This document shows, one piece after another, positions 50,734 through 60,743 of a stretch of DNA of 64,000 nucleotides. The translations under genes and the position numbers were made by a program. Origin of the DNA: DATFDN01 sp963767645 (GTDB lineage Bacteria > Pseudomonadota > Alphaproteobacteria > Acetobacterales > Acetobacteraceae); the NCBI GenBank assembly GCA_963767645.1, contig CAVYEW010000014.1:1-64000 (forward strand). Direction: 5' to 3'. The notes below the pieces were generated by a model, which ran no database searches, was not told where the DNA came from, and was given only the letters and a program-made list of their open reading frames with translations. The first letter of the stretch is position 1. Every line of letters starts with the position of its first letter.

Positions 50734-51735
50734 ATGGCAACGCGCAGCGTGGCGACGGTCTTCGGCGGCTCGGGGTTCATCGGCCGCTACATCGTGCAGC
50801 GGCTCGCCCAAAAGGGCTATGTGGTGCGCGTGGCCGTGCGCAACCCGGCGAGCGCCGGATTCCTTAAGGTTATGGGCGCCGTCGGGCAGATCGTGCCGCT
50901 CTATGCGTCGGTGACGAACGAGGCCACCGTGGCGCGCGCCGTCGAGGGCGCCGATCTCGTCGTGAACCTGGTGGGCATCCTGGCCGAGGGCCGGGGCAAG
51001 ACCTTCCAGTCCATCCATGCCGAGGCGCCGGGACGGATGGCGCGCCTGGCCGCAGCCGCCGGAGTGTTCCGCCTGGTGCATTTCTCGGCGATCGGCGCCG
51101 ACCCGGCGAGCCCCGGCCGCTACGGCACCTCCAAGGCGGCCGGAGAGCAGGCAGTGCGCCAGCACTTCCCCGGCGCGACCATCCTGCGGCCGTCCGTCGT
51201 GTTCGGCCCGGAGGACCAGTTCTTCAATCGCTTCGCCAGCATGGCGATGTTCTCGCCGGTCATGCCGGTGTTCTCCGGGGCGACGCGCTTCCAGCCGGTC
51301 TATGTCGGCGACGTCGCCGAGGCGACCATCGCTGCGCTGGGCCGCGCCGAGGCGGCTGGTGCCGTCTATGAGCTGGGCGGCCCGCGCGTGATGTCGTTCC
51401 GCGAGGTGCTGCGCTTCGTGCTGGAGCAGACCGGCCGGCGCCGCCTGATGGTGCCGGTGCCGCATGTGCTGGCGAGCCTGATGGCGAGCGTGATGGAGTT
51501 TGTTCCCGGCAAGCCGCTGACGCGCGATCAGCTGCGGATGCTGGCCCGCGACACCGTGGTCTCGGCGGGGATGCCCGGACTTGTGGAACTGGGCGTGACG
51601 CCGACCCCGCTAGAGATGGTGGTTCCCGGCTACCTGCGCCGGTTCCGTCCAGGCGGTGGGCGCGCGGTGCTCCGCAATCGGGAGGCTAAAGGTGACAAGT
51701 CGGACCTATCTTACCCGATCAGCGACGCGGTCTAG
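50734..51735 (+). CDS. NDUFA9-like NAD(P)-binding protein (atypical SDR)
   Basis: A 333-residue Rossmann protein. The nucleotide loop is ATVFGGSGFIGRYIVQRLAQ; VNLVGILAEGRGKTFQSIHA and FSAIGADPASPGRYGTSKAA follow. The usual SDR Tyr-x3-Lys is replaced by the YGTSK pattern typical of the NDUFA9/Ycf39 group. AERVLRP-type TILRPSVVFGPEDQFFNRFA and PFLMVPVPHVL-like sequence complete it. Family members associate with complex I or photosystem assembly. GGAGG lies close before the ATG. The last ~25 residues (RNREAKGDKSDLSYPISDAV) are poorly conserved. Confidence 0.88.
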   Translation: MATRSVATVFGGSGFIGRYIVQRLAQKGYVVRVAVRNPASAGFLKVMGAVGQIVPLYASVTNEATVARAVEGADLVVNLVGILAEGRGKTFQSIHAEAPGRMARLAAAAGVFRLVHFSAIGADPASPGRYGTSKAAGEQAVRQHFPGATILRPSVVFGPEDQFFNRFASMAMFSPVMPVFSGATRFQPVYVGDVAEATIAALGRAEAAGAVYELGGPRVMSFREVLRFVLEQTGRRRLMVPVPHVLASLMASVMEFVPGKPLTRDQLRMLARDTVVSAGMPGLVELGVTPTPLEMVVPGYLRRFRPGGGRAVLRNREAKGDKSDLSYPISDAV

Positions 51736-51861
51736 CGACCTTCAGGCAAGGAGAGTCCGAAAAAGGACAGCACATGACACCTTTGTTGCGGCTTTAGCCC
51801 TAGGCAAGCCGGGCCAAGCACTCTAAGAGTCTGGACGGTGGCCAGTGCAGGGAGTGGGAAG

Positions 51862-53298
51862 ATGGCAGAGCGGATGCTGCGGTTCGTGAACCTGCCGCAA
51901 CAGATGCCTGCCAAGCGGGACGTCGATAAGCGTCGGGCCGATTTCGGCGAAATCTATCGCGACTTCGCCGACGCCGAAGCGGCGAGCCAGTCCAGCCGGT
52001 GCAGCCAATGCGGGGTGCCGTTCTGCACCGTGCATTGCCCGTTGCAAAACCACATCCCGGACTGGCTCAAGCTGACCGCCGAGGGACGGCTTGAGGAGGC
52101 GTACGAGGTCTCCTCGGCGACCAACAACTTTCCCGAGATCTGCGGCCGCATCTGTCCCCAGGACCGGCTCTGCGAGGGCAACTGCGTCATCGAGAAAGGA
52201 TTCGAGAGCGTCACTATCGGTGCCGTTGAACGTTACATCACCGACACCGCCTTCGAGCGCGGCTGGGTGCGGCCGATCCGGCCCCGTCGCGAGCTGGACC
52301 GCTCCATCGGCGTGATCGGCGCCGGCCCCGCCGGTCTGGCCGCGGCCGAGCAGATGCGCCGCCGCGGCTATCAGGTCACGGTCTATGACCGCCATGACCG
52401 GGTCGGCGGGCTGATGATCTATGGAATCCCCAACTTCAAGCTGGAAAAGCCGGTCGTGCTGCGCCGCCGCGCGCTGCTGGAAGAGGGCGGCATCCGCTTC
52501 GAGCTGGGGTGCGCGGTGGGCCGGGACGTGACCTTGGAAGAGCTGCGGTCCCGCCACGACGCGGTGCTGATCGCCACTGGCGTCTACAAGGCGCGCGAGC
52601 TGGGCGGTCCGGGCGTCGGCCTGCCGGGGATCGTGCGGGCGCTCGACTACCTGATTGCCTCGAACCGGGAGAATCTGGGCGACGACGTGCCCGACTTCAC
52701 CTCCGGCTTGCTGAACGCGCGTAGCAAGGACGTGGTGGTGATCGGCGGCGGCGATACCGCGATGGACTGCGTGCGCACCGCCGTCCGCCAGGGTGCGGCC
52801 AGCGTGAAATGCCTGTATCGCCGCGACCGCGCCAACATGCCCGGCTCGATGCGCGAGGTGAAGAACGCCGAGGAGGAGGGCGTCGAGTTCGTGTGGCTCT
52901 CGGCGCCCGAGGCGTTCCTGGGCGATGCAGCGGTGAGCGGGGTGCGCGCGGTGCGGATGCATCTCGGCCTGCCGGACGCGACGGGGCGCCAAGCGGTGGA
53001 GCCGATCGAGGGCAGCCATTTCACGCTGAAAGCCGACCTGGTCATCAAGGCACTCGGCTTCGACCCCGAGGATCTGCCGGGGATGTTCGACGAACCGACG
53101 CTCAGCGTCACCCGTTGGGGCACGCTGAAGGTCAACCACCGCAGTTTCATGACCAGCCTGCCGGGCGTGTTCGCCGCCGGCGACATCGTGCGCGGGGCAA
53201 GCCTCGTGGTCTGGGCGATCCGCGACGGCCGGGACGCGGCGGAGCAGATGCACCGATACGTCGAGCAGCGGGCGGCGCTGCCGGTGGCGGCCGAGTGA
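51862..53298 (+). CDS. gltD: Glutamate synthase small subunit
   Basis: A 478-residue NADPH-dependent FAD protein that passes electrons to GltB. The N-terminal [4Fe-4S] cysteines are in SSRCSQCGVPFCTVHCPLQN and CGRICPQDRLCEGNC. FAD and NADPH Rossmann motifs are IGVIGAGPAGLAAAEQMRRR and DVVVIGGGDTAMDCVRTAV, and the C-terminal LPGVFAAGDIVRGASLVVWA binds FAD. ATG 51862 follows GGAGTGGGAAG. The order here is gltD first, and gltB lies 495 bases downstream because a DUF4160/DUF2442 pair is inserted between them. Nitrogen control is expected but no clear sigma-54 site was recognised. Confidence 0.96.
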   Translation: MAERMLRFVNLPQQMPAKRDVDKRRADFGEIYRDFADAEAASQSSRCSQCGVPFCTVHCPLQNHIPDWLKLTAEGRLEEAYEVSSATNNFPEICGRICPQDRLCEGNCVIEKGFESVTIGAVERYITDTAFERGWVRPIRPRRELDRSIGVIGAGPAGLAAAEQMRRRGYQVTVYDRHDRVGGLMIYGIPNFKLEKPVVLRRRALLEEGGIRFELGCAVGRDVTLEELRSRHDAVLIATGVYKARELGGPGVGLPGIVRALDYLIASNRENLGDDVPDFTSGLLNARSKDVVVIGGGDTAMDCVRTAVRQGAASVKCLYRRDRANMPGSMREVKNAEEEGVEFVWLSAPEAFLGDAAVSGVRAVRMHLGLPDATGRQAVEPIEGSHFTLKADLVIKALGFDPEDLPGMFDEPTLSVTRWGTLKVNHRSFMTSLPGVFAAGDIVRGASLVVWAIRDGRDAAEQMHRYVEQRAALPVAAE

Positions 53299-53301
53299 TG
53301 A

Positions 53302-53501
53302 ATGCCGGTCGTTGCGATCGTAGCGGGAGCCATGATCCGCTTGTACTACGCGGATCACGAGCCGGCGCACTTTCATGCTGTTGCTGGTGGCAGTGAGATG
53401 CTGGTCTGAATCAGCGACCTTGGGCAGCCGAGCACCGGGACGAGTTGGCGTTGGCGTGGATCAGATGCCGTCAAGGTGAGAGGCCGGGGAGAATTGGGTG
53501 A
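53302..53501 (+). pseudogene. DUF4160 remnant
   Basis: The first frame reads MPVVAIVAGAMIRLYYADHE then PAHFHAVAGGSEMLV, a clear DUF4160 start, and hits TGA at 53407-53409 after 35 residues. In-frame continuation gives ISDLG, and a second frame resumes with AEHRDELALAWIRCRQGERP to TGA at 53499-53501. Compared with the family, a stop, a frame change and a missing stretch of roughly 15 residues occur together, so this is more than one indel. The final TGA overlaps the DUF2442 ATG, as in intact pairs. Confidence 0.7.
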
Positions 53502-53773
53502 TGGAACTTCACCGGATCGTTGCCGCCGAAATGCTGCCAGCGCTGCGACTCCGTCTGCAATTCGACGACGGCTTCCAAGGTGTCGCGAGCCTCGCTGAGA
53601 TGGTGCAAGCAGGCGGCGTGCTTACGGCTATCTCCGACAAACCGTTCGAGTTCAGTGTCATCGAGAATGGGCGCGCAGTCGCTTGGAAGCATGCGGATGG
53701 CGACGACGTCGATCTCTGCGCCGACGCGCTTCGCCGCTTCGCTGAGCACGCTGCTGCGAGAGCAGCCGAGTAG
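53501..53773 (+). CDS. DUF2442 protein
   Basis: A 90-residue protein matching DUF2442: a first strand MELHRIVAAEMLPALRLRLQ, FDDGFQGVASLAEMVQAGGV and FEFSVIENGRAVAW with the end block DGDDVDLCADALRRF. DUF4160 and DUF2442 genes are commonly adjacent, and some are suspected to form toxin-antitoxin-like or regulatory modules, but no activity is established. Translation may begin at ATG 53501 or GTG 53498. It ends 20 bases before gltB, so it could be co-transcribed with it. Confidence 0.82.
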   Translation: MELHRIVAAEMLPALRLRLQFDDGFQGVASLAEMVQAGGVLTAISDKPFEFSVIENGRAVAWKHADGDDVDLCADALRRFAEHAAARAAE

Positions 53774-53793
53774 TTGAATTACGGAGTGGCGAC

Positions 53794-56700
53794 ATGAGCG
53801 CATCCACCGAATCCGCCGCCCAGTTCCTCGCCTCCTGGCACGCCAACCGCGCGGCGCTCGTGCATACCTACGATCCCGCGCAGGAGCACGATTCCTGCGG
53901 AGTCGGCTTCGTCGCGGCGCTCGATGGCACGGCGCGGCGGGAAGTGGTGCAGGCGGGCATCGATGCGCTGAAGGCGGTCTGGCATCGTGGCGCCGTGGAT
54001 GCCGACGGCATGACCGGGGACGGGGCGGGCATCCACGTGGAGATCCCGCAGGACTTCTTCGCCGATGCCGTGCAGCGCGGCGGCGCCAAGCTGATGCCCG
54101 GACCGATCGCGGTCGGCCAGGTGTTCCTGCCGAAGACCGATCTCGGCGCGCAGGAGCGCTGCCGGCAGATCGTCGAGACCGAGATCCTGAACTTCGGCTA
54201 TATGATCTACGGCTGGCGTCAGGTGCCGATCAACGTCGGGTGCATCGGCGAGAAGGCCAACGCCACGCGCCCGGAGATCGAGCAGATCATGCTCTGGAAT
54301 CCGAGCGGCACCGGAGGCGCGGAGTTCGAGCGCGATCTCTACGTGATCCGTCGCCGGATCGAGAAGCAGGCGATCGCCGCGCAGATCCCCGAACTCTATT
54401 TCTGCTCGCTGTCCTCGCGCACGATCATCTACAAGGGGATGTTCCTCGCCGAGCACCTGACCGAGTTCTATCCCGATCTGCTGGACCCGCGCTTCGTCTC
54501 GCGCTTCGCGATCTATCACCAGCGCTACTCGACCAACACCTTCCCGACATGGCGGCTGGCGCAGCCGTTCCGCACGCTCGCCCATAACGGCGAGATCAAC
54601 ACTGTCGCCGGCAACATCAACTGGATGAAAAGCCACGAGACGCGCCTCGCCGCCGACGAGCTCGGTCCGTATCTTGAAGACGTCAAGCCGGTGGTGCAGG
54701 CCGGCGGTTCGGACACCGCCACGCTCGACAACGTCTTCGAGCTGATGGTGCGCGCCGGGCGCGACGCGCCGATGGCGAAGGCGCTGATGATCCCGGCCTC
54801 CATCGGCCAGGACGCCATCATGCCGCAGGCCCACAGGGATATGTTCCTGTACTGCAACTCGGTGATGGAGCCGTGGGACGGGCCGGCGGCGATCGCCGCC
54901 ACCGACGGGCGCTGGGTGATCGCCGGGCTCGACCGCAACGGGCTGCGGCCGCTGCGCTACACCATCACCTCCGACGCGCTGCTGATCGTGGGCTCGGAGA
55001 CCGGCATGGTGAAGCTGGAAGCCGAGCGCGTGACCGAGAAGGGACGCCTGGGTCCCGGCCAGATCGTCGGTGTCGACCTGCAGACCGCGCGCTTCTACCG
55101 CGACGACGAGATCAAGGACATGCTCTCGGCACGCCAGCCCTTTGGAGAATGGGCGAAGCGGATCATCCAGCTCGACCATATCGTCAAGACGGATGCCGGC
55201 GAGCCTGTGCGGTTCGAGGGCGAGGAGCTGCGGCGGCGCCAGTTCACGGTCGGCTTCACGCTGGAGGAGCTGGAGATGATCCTGCATCCGATGGTGGCCG
55301 ACGCGCAGGAGGCGGTCGGCAGCATGGGCGACGATACACCGATCGCGGTGCTGTCGGACCGCTATCGCGGCCTGCACCATTTCTTCCGCCAGACCTTCAG
55401 CCAGGTCACGAACCCGCCGATCGACAGCCTGCGCGAGACGCGGGTGATGACCTTGAAGACGCGGCTTGGCAACCTGGGCAACGTGCTGGACGAAGACCAG
55501 TCGCAATGCGACCTGCTCCAGCTTGAGAGCCCGGTCCTGTCCACCGCCGAGTTCGAGGCCATGCGCGACTTCATGGGCGCGTCGGCCTGCGCCGTAGATT
55601 GCACCTTCCCGGTGGCGGACGGCGAGGCCGGGCTGCGCGCAGCGCTGGAACGCATCCGCCGCGAGGCCGAGGAGGGCGTGCGCGCCGGCTGCACGCATGT
55701 GATCCTGTCGGACGAAGCGCAGGGGCCGGAGCGGGCGCCGATCCCGATGATCCTCGCCACCGCCGGCGTGCATACGCACTTGGTTCGCCAGAGCCTGCGT
55801 ACCTTCACCAGCCTGAACGTGCGCTGCGCCGAGTGCGTCGACGTGCATTACTTCGCCGTGCTGATCGGCGTCGGCGCGACCACTGTGAACGCCTATCTGG
55901 CGCAGGAGAGCATCGCCGATCGCCACCGGCGCGGTCTGTTCGGCGCCGGGACACTGAAGGAGGTCGTCAGCCGCTACAAGAAGGCGGCGGACAAGGGCCT
56001 CCTCAAGGTCATGTCCAAGATGGGCATCAGCGTGATCTCGTCTTATCGCGGCGGCTACAATTTCGAGGCGATCGGGCTGTCGCGCGCGTTGGTTGCCGAA
56101 TTCTTCCCCGGCATGGCCTCGCGCATCTCCGGCATCGGCTTGGCGGGCATCGCCCGCAAGGTGCTGGACCAGCACGCCGCGGCATGGAACGGGGAGGTCG
56201 TCACCTTGCCGGTGGGGGGCCTCTACAAGCTGCGCCGGCACGGCGGCGAGGCGCACGCCTTCGATCCGGGCCTGATTCACATGCTGCAATCGGCGGTCGC
56301 TTCCGACAGCTATGCGGTCTACCGCCGCTACGCGGACGCGGTGCGTCGGCTGTCGCCGCTCGCCCTGCGCGACCTGCTCGATTTCCGCATTAGCGCCTGC
56401 ACGCCGATCTCGGTCGATGAGGTCGAGAGCATCACCGAGATCCGCAAGCGCCTGGTCGCGCCCGGCATCTCGCTCGGCGCGCTGTCGCCGGAGGCGCACG
56501 AGACGCTGTCGATCGCGATGAACCGCATCGGCGCGCGCTCCGACAGCGGCGAGGGCGGCGAGGACCCGGCGCGCTACAAGCCGCGCGCGAATGGCGACAA
56601 TGCCAGCTCGGCGATCAAGCAGATCGCCTCCGGGCGCTTCGGCGTGACCGCCGAGTACCTGAACAACTGCCGCGAGATCGAGATCAAGATCGCGCAGGGA

Positions 56701-58339
56701 GCCAAGCCGGGTGAGGGCGGCCAGCTTCCAGGCCTGAAAGTCTCGGCGCTGATCGGCCGGCTGCGCCACTCGACGCCGGGCGTGATGCTCATCAGCCCGC
56801 CGCCGCATCACGACATCTATTCGATCGAGGATCTGGCGCAGCTCATCTACGACCTCAAGCAGATCAACCCGGAGGCGACGGTCTGCGTGAAGCTGGTCGC
56901 GCGCTCGGGGATCGGCACGATCGCGGCGGGCGTGGCCAAGGCCAAGGCCGACGCCATCCTGATCTCGGGCCATTCGGGCGGCACCGGCGCCAGCCCGCAA
57001 AGCTCGATCAAGTATGCCGGCCTGCCGTGGGAGATGGGGCTGTCGGAGACGCATCAGGTGCTGATGCTGAACCGGCTGCGCCATCGCGTGCGGCTGCGCA
57101 CCGACGGCGGCATCAAGACCGGCCGGGATGTGGTGATCGCGGCCATGCTCGGTGCTGAGGAATTCGGCATCGGCACGGCGAGCCTGATCGCCATGGGCTG
57201 CATCATGGTCCGCCAGTGCCACTCGAACACCTGTCCCGTCGGCGTCTGCACGCAGGACGAGAAGCTGCGCGCCAAGTTCGAGGGCACGCCGGAAAAGGTC
57301 ATCAGCCTGTTCTCGTTCATCGCCGAGGACGTGCGGCAGATCCTGGCACAGCTCGGAGTCCGCAGCTTGGCCGAGGTGATCGGGCGCACCGACCTGCTGC
57401 AACAGGTCAGCCGCGGCGCCGACATCCTCGATGATCTCGACCTCAATCCGCTGCTGGCGCAGGCCGATCCGGGGCCGTACGCGCGCTACTGCACGCTGCA
57501 GGGCCGCAACGAAGTACCGGAGACGCTGGACGCGCAGATGATCGCCGACGCCGCGGCCTTGTTCGAGCGGGGCGAGAAGATGCAGCTGCAGGTACTCGAT
57601 CCGCAACACGCACCGTGCAATCGGCACCAAGATCTCGTCGAAGATCACCCGCCGCTTCGGCATGTCCGGACTGCAGCCTGGGCATCTGACGGTACGGCTG
57701 CGCGGCTCCGCCGGCCAGTCGCTGGGCGCCTTCGCGGTGCAGGGGCTGAAGCTGGAGGTGCTGGGCGACGCCAACGACTATGTCGGCAAGGGGCTGTCGG
57801 GGGCCACCATCGTCGTCCGGCCCGGACCCTCGTCGAACCTGCGCAGCAACACCAACACCATCATCGGCAATACGGTGCTGTATGGCGCGACCGCCGGGGC
57901 GTTGTTCGCCGCGGGGCAGGCCGGCGAGCGGTTCGCGGTTCGCAACTCGGGCGCGAGCGCCGTGGTCGAGGGGTGCGGGTCCAATGGCTGCGAATACATG
58001 ACCGGCGGGACGGTGGTGATCCTTGGGGCGCTCGGCGACAATTTCGGCGCCGGGTTCACCGGCGGCATGGCGTTCGTCTACGATCCGGAGGCGCTGTTCG
58101 AGAAGCGGCTCAATCCCGACACGCTCACCTGGCAGCGGATCGCCCATCCGCACTGGGACCAGGTGGTCCGAGACCTTGTGGCGGCGCATGTCGCCGAGAC
58201 GAATTCCAGCTATGCTGCCCGTCTGCTACATGACTGGGGCCGGACGGTGCCGCATTTCTGGCAGGTAGTGCCGAAGGAATTCGTCAAATACCTGCCGGTG
58301 CCGCTGTTCGCGGAGGAGGCGGCGGTGCGTCGGGCCTGA
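53794..58339 (+). CDS. gltB: Glutamate synthase large subunit (one-base frameshift)
   Basis: GltB converts glutamine and 2-oxoglutarate to two glutamates. After a ~34-residue propeptide the nucleophile Cys35 is in EHDSCGVGFVAALDG. Then come the class II amidotransferase domain, a central domain, and the FMN-binding barrel with SGHSGGTGASPQSSIKYAGL. The 3Fe-4S cysteines are in IMVRQCHSNTCPVGVCTQ. The frame breaks late: after EKMQLQ one extra G at 57591/57592 shifts it, and removing it restores YSIRNTHRAIGTKISSKITR and the C-terminal GXGXG beta-helix (LRGSAGQSLGAFAVQG). The corrected length is 1514 residues, normal for GltB. As written the protein loses the last ~250 residues. A sequence error is the likeliest cause. 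Confidence 0.96.
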
Positions 58340-58350
58340 GGAGGACCGCC

Positions 58351-58659
58351 ATGTATATCGCGCGCTTTTCGTATCAGGTGCAGCCTGCCAACCGCCAGCG
58401 GGCGGTCGACTTCATCCGGCGCGAGGTTGGCGCCGCGCGCGGGAATAACCTGAAGGCTCGCCTGCTCGTGCCGCTCACGCGCGGCCCGGGCGGTGCGGCG
58501 CTTCAGTTCGAGGTCGAGCTGACCAGCCTCGACCAGCTTGACCAGTTCCGCAAGAGCGCGGTCGGGTCGGCTGAAGAGACCGGCAGTTGGATGCACGCCT
58601 TCAGCGAGATCCTGATCGCGCCGCCGGAGGTGGAAATCCTGCGGCTGGACGAGGGTTGA
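58351..58659 (+). CDS. Small hypothetical protein, dimeric alpha-beta-barrel-like
   Basis: A 102-residue protein with MYIARFSYQVQPANRQRAVD, FEVELTSLDQLDQFRKSAVG and a C-terminal SEILIAPPEVEILRLDEG. The strand-helix-helix-strand alternation resembles NIPSNAP or ABM-like ferredoxin folds, but no family can be named. GAGGA is present before the ATG, and only 11 bases separate it from gltB, so it is likely in the glt operon. No signal peptide. A hairpin lies downstream, between it and the convergent GNAT. Confidence 0.65.
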   Translation: MYIARFSYQVQPANRQRAVDFIRREVGAARGNNLKARLLVPLTRGPGGAALQFEVELTSLDQLDQFRKSAVGSAEETGSWMHAFSEILIAPPEVEILRLDEG

Positions 58660-58686
58660 GGCCTTCCGCAAGCGGGCTACAAGCCT

Positions 58687-59286
58687 TCAGATCTGACCGT
58701 CTCTCTCCCTCTCCCCCGTTCCGGGGGGAGAGGGGCTATTCCGGGCCGGCACATCCGCCGTGCCACGCCCTAGCGGGCGCTGCATCGTGACCACATCGAG
58801 CCAGCGGCCGAATTTCAGTCCGACGGCGCGCATCGTGCCGACCATCTGGAAGCCGAGGCTGGCATGCACGCCGATCGAGCCCGCGTTCTCGGAATCCCCG
58901 ATCACCGCGAGCATCTGCCGGAACCCCTGCGCCGTGGCATCCTCGATCAGCTGTCGCACCAGCGCCTTGCCGACGCCCTGCCCGCGCACGTCGTCGCGCA
59001 CGTAGATGCTGTCCTCGACCGTGAAGCGGTAGGCGGAGCGGTCGCGGAACTGGGTGTAGTAGCCGTAGCCCAGAATGCCGGTCGCATCGGCCGCGACCCG
59101 CCAGGCCCAGCCGTGTCCGGCGACCTCGACGAAGCGCTCGGCCATCTCCTCGATCGAGGGCGGAACCTCCTCGAAGGTTCCGGTCCCGTGCAGGACATGA
59201 TGGGCGTAGATGGATTGGATCTCCGCCATGTCGGCGGATGCGGCGTCGCGCATCTGCATGACCTGGAACGGGGAGGGCGGACTCAT
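58687..59286 (-). CDS. GNAT acetyltransferase, phosphinothricin N-acetyltransferase-like
   Basis: A 199-residue GNAT. The sequence MRDAASADMAEIQSIYAHHV, then GTGTFEEVPPSIEEMAERF, matches the Pat/YncA group that acetylates phosphinothricin or methionine sulfone-like compounds. SIYVRDDVRGQGVGKALVRQ is the acetyl-CoA loop, and IGVHASLGFQMVGTMRAVGL is the C-terminal GNAT motif. The last ~25 residues (from about GTADVPARNSPSPPGTGE) are encoded by the GC-rich hairpin and look like read-through, so the true protein probably ends earlier in homologues. ATG 59286 overlaps the stop of the amidase-like gene upstream. Confidence 0.85.
   Translation of the reverse strand: MSPPSPFQVMQMRDAASADMAEIQSIYAHHVLHGTGTFEEVPPSIEEMAERFVEVAGHGWAWRVAADATGILGYGYYTQFRDRSAYRFTVEDSIYVRDDVRGQGVGKALVRQLIEDATAQGFRQMLAVIGDSENAGSIGVHASLGFQMVGTMRAVGLKFGRWLDVVTMQRPLGRGTADVPARNSPSPPGTGERERDGQI
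58706..58736. terminator. GC-rich hairpin between convergent genes
   Basis: CCCTCTCCCCCG is followed after TTC by CGGGGGGAGAGGGG, pairing with one bulge. It resembles the hairpin at 5963-5990 in both sequence type and position between converging genes. There is no T-tract. The GNAT frame on the minus strand reads through it near its stop. Confidence 0.5.
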
Positions 59287-60476
59287 AGCGGCAGACCCAA
59301 TACGGCGGCAGCGTCGCAGGCAAAGGCGAGCAATGCCCGATCCCGTCCCGGGCTGGCAATCAGCGACAGGCCGACCGGTGCGCCCTTGAGCCTGGCGACC
59401 GGCAGCGTCACTTCCGACAGGCCGCAGAGCGCGCCGAGCCCGGCGATGCCGACCGTGGCCTGGCGTACCGCGGACAGCTCCTCCGAACCGGCTTCGGCCA
59501 GCGGCGCAGGGAACGGCGATGTGGGGGCGATCAGCACCGCCCCGCCGGCGAGCAGCGGGTGGATGCGCGCTTGCAGCATCCGGCGAAAGGCGCGCGCGGC
59601 GCCGGCCGCGGCCGGATCGGCGGTCTTGGCCTCGACCAGCCGTTCGGCCAGGGCCGATCCTATCTGGGGATTGGTCCGTTCGATCCACGGACCCAGCGTG
59701 GCCCAGACCTCCTCGGCCTGAACGGTACCAAAATGGTCGTACAGCGCGTCCACGCCCTCGGGCAGCAGGCGGAGCCCGATCGCCCGGCCGCGCAGCCGCT
59801 CCAACCGATCGAGCGCCGGGCGCAGCGCCTCGGCGACCCCGAACTGGGCGGTGATCCACGCCTCCTCCAACCGCAGCAGCGGGCCGGCGAGTTCCGCGCG
59901 TTCGCCCGCCAGGAGCACATCGCCTACTTCCAGAAGCCGGGCGGCGCGGCGGGTGAACCAGCCGATGCTGTCCAGGCTGGGAGCAAGCGGACGGACGCCG
60001 GCGGTGCTGAGCGCGCCGAAGCTCGGCCGGATGGCGAACAGGCCGCAGTAGCTGGCCGGGATGCGGACCGATCCGGCAGTGTCGGTGCCGAGGGCGAAAT
60101 CCACCAGCCCGGCCGCGACCGCGGCGGCAGACCCGGCACCGGCGCCGCCCGGCAGGCGGCCGGGCGCGCTCGGGTTGCACGGCAGGCCATGCCAGGGATT
60201 CTCCCCGGTGAGCCCATAGGCGAGCTCCGCCGTCTTGGTCTTGCCGACCAGAGCCGCGCCGGCTTGGAGCAGCGCGGTGACGACCGGCGCAGTGACCGGC
60301 GAGGGACTGTGGGTGCGCGCCCAGTCCGGATTGCCGCGCATCGTGACCAGCCCGGCGATGTCGACCCCGTCCTCGACGGCGAAGGTCAGACCGCTGAGAC
60401 GCCCGTTCCCGAGCGGGGCGAGCCTGGCTTGCGGCCCGGGCACGAATGCGCCCACCGGGTCTTCGCCGGTTAGCAT
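59283..60476 (-). CDS. Amidase-signature protein with an altered serine loop
   Basis: A 397-residue member of the amidase signature family. The catalytic Lys is in ALVGKTKTAELAYGLTGENP (about residue 80) and the nucleophilic Ser in LGTDTAGSVRIPASYCGLF (about 135). The usual GGSSSGSA segment that gives the cis-Ser of the Ser-Ser-Lys triad reads GGAGAGSAAAVAAGLV, so that serine is missing. The fold seems otherwise complete, but hydrolytic activity may be lost or altered. Length is shorter than GatA (~480) and suits the short amidase subclass. It overlaps the GNAT gene by four bases, suggesting a two-gene operon. Substrate unknown. Confidence 0.85.
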   Translation of the reverse strand: MLTGEDPVGAFVPGPQARLAPLGNGRLSGLTFAVEDGVDIAGLVTMRGNPDWARTHSPSPVTAPVVTALLQAGAALVGKTKTAELAYGLTGENPWHGLPCNPSAPGRLPGGAGAGSAAAVAAGLVDFALGTDTAGSVRIPASYCGLFAIRPSFGALSTAGVRPLAPSLDSIGWFTRRAARLLEVGDVLLAGERAELAGPLLRLEEAWITAQFGVAEALRPALDRLERLRGRAIGLRLLPEGVDALYDHFGTVQAEEVWATLGPWIERTNPQIGSALAERLVEAKTADPAAAGAARAFRRMLQARIHPLLAGGAVLIAPTSPFPAPLAEAGSEELSAVRQATVGIAGLGALCGLSEVTLPVARLKGAPVGLSLIASPGRDRALLAFACDAAAVLGLPL

Positions 60477-60743
60477 GGGACGTAACGAACGCGGATCATC
60501 ATGACATTTTACGCTCTAATATCTTTTCCGTGAGCAGCCGCTTGTGGCATACCCTTCCGTGCGCCGTCCATTCCCGTCGGGTCGGGCTGCCCCTGTTGTA
60601 TCAGCCTTGCGGCTCCCGCTGGCCCAATTGTCAGTGACTCGACGGAAAACTACGGCACTGAACGGCCGGTCACGGCTATAGGCGCTGTGCCGATTCGGAG
60701 CCAAGACCGGTCCAGCCGGTCCGCCGCTAGAGAGGAATTTCGC

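Noticed and set aside
53779..57774. A 1331-residue minus-strand frame opposite gltB
   Set aside because: High-GC shadow frame; the sense strand has complete glutamate synthase motifs.
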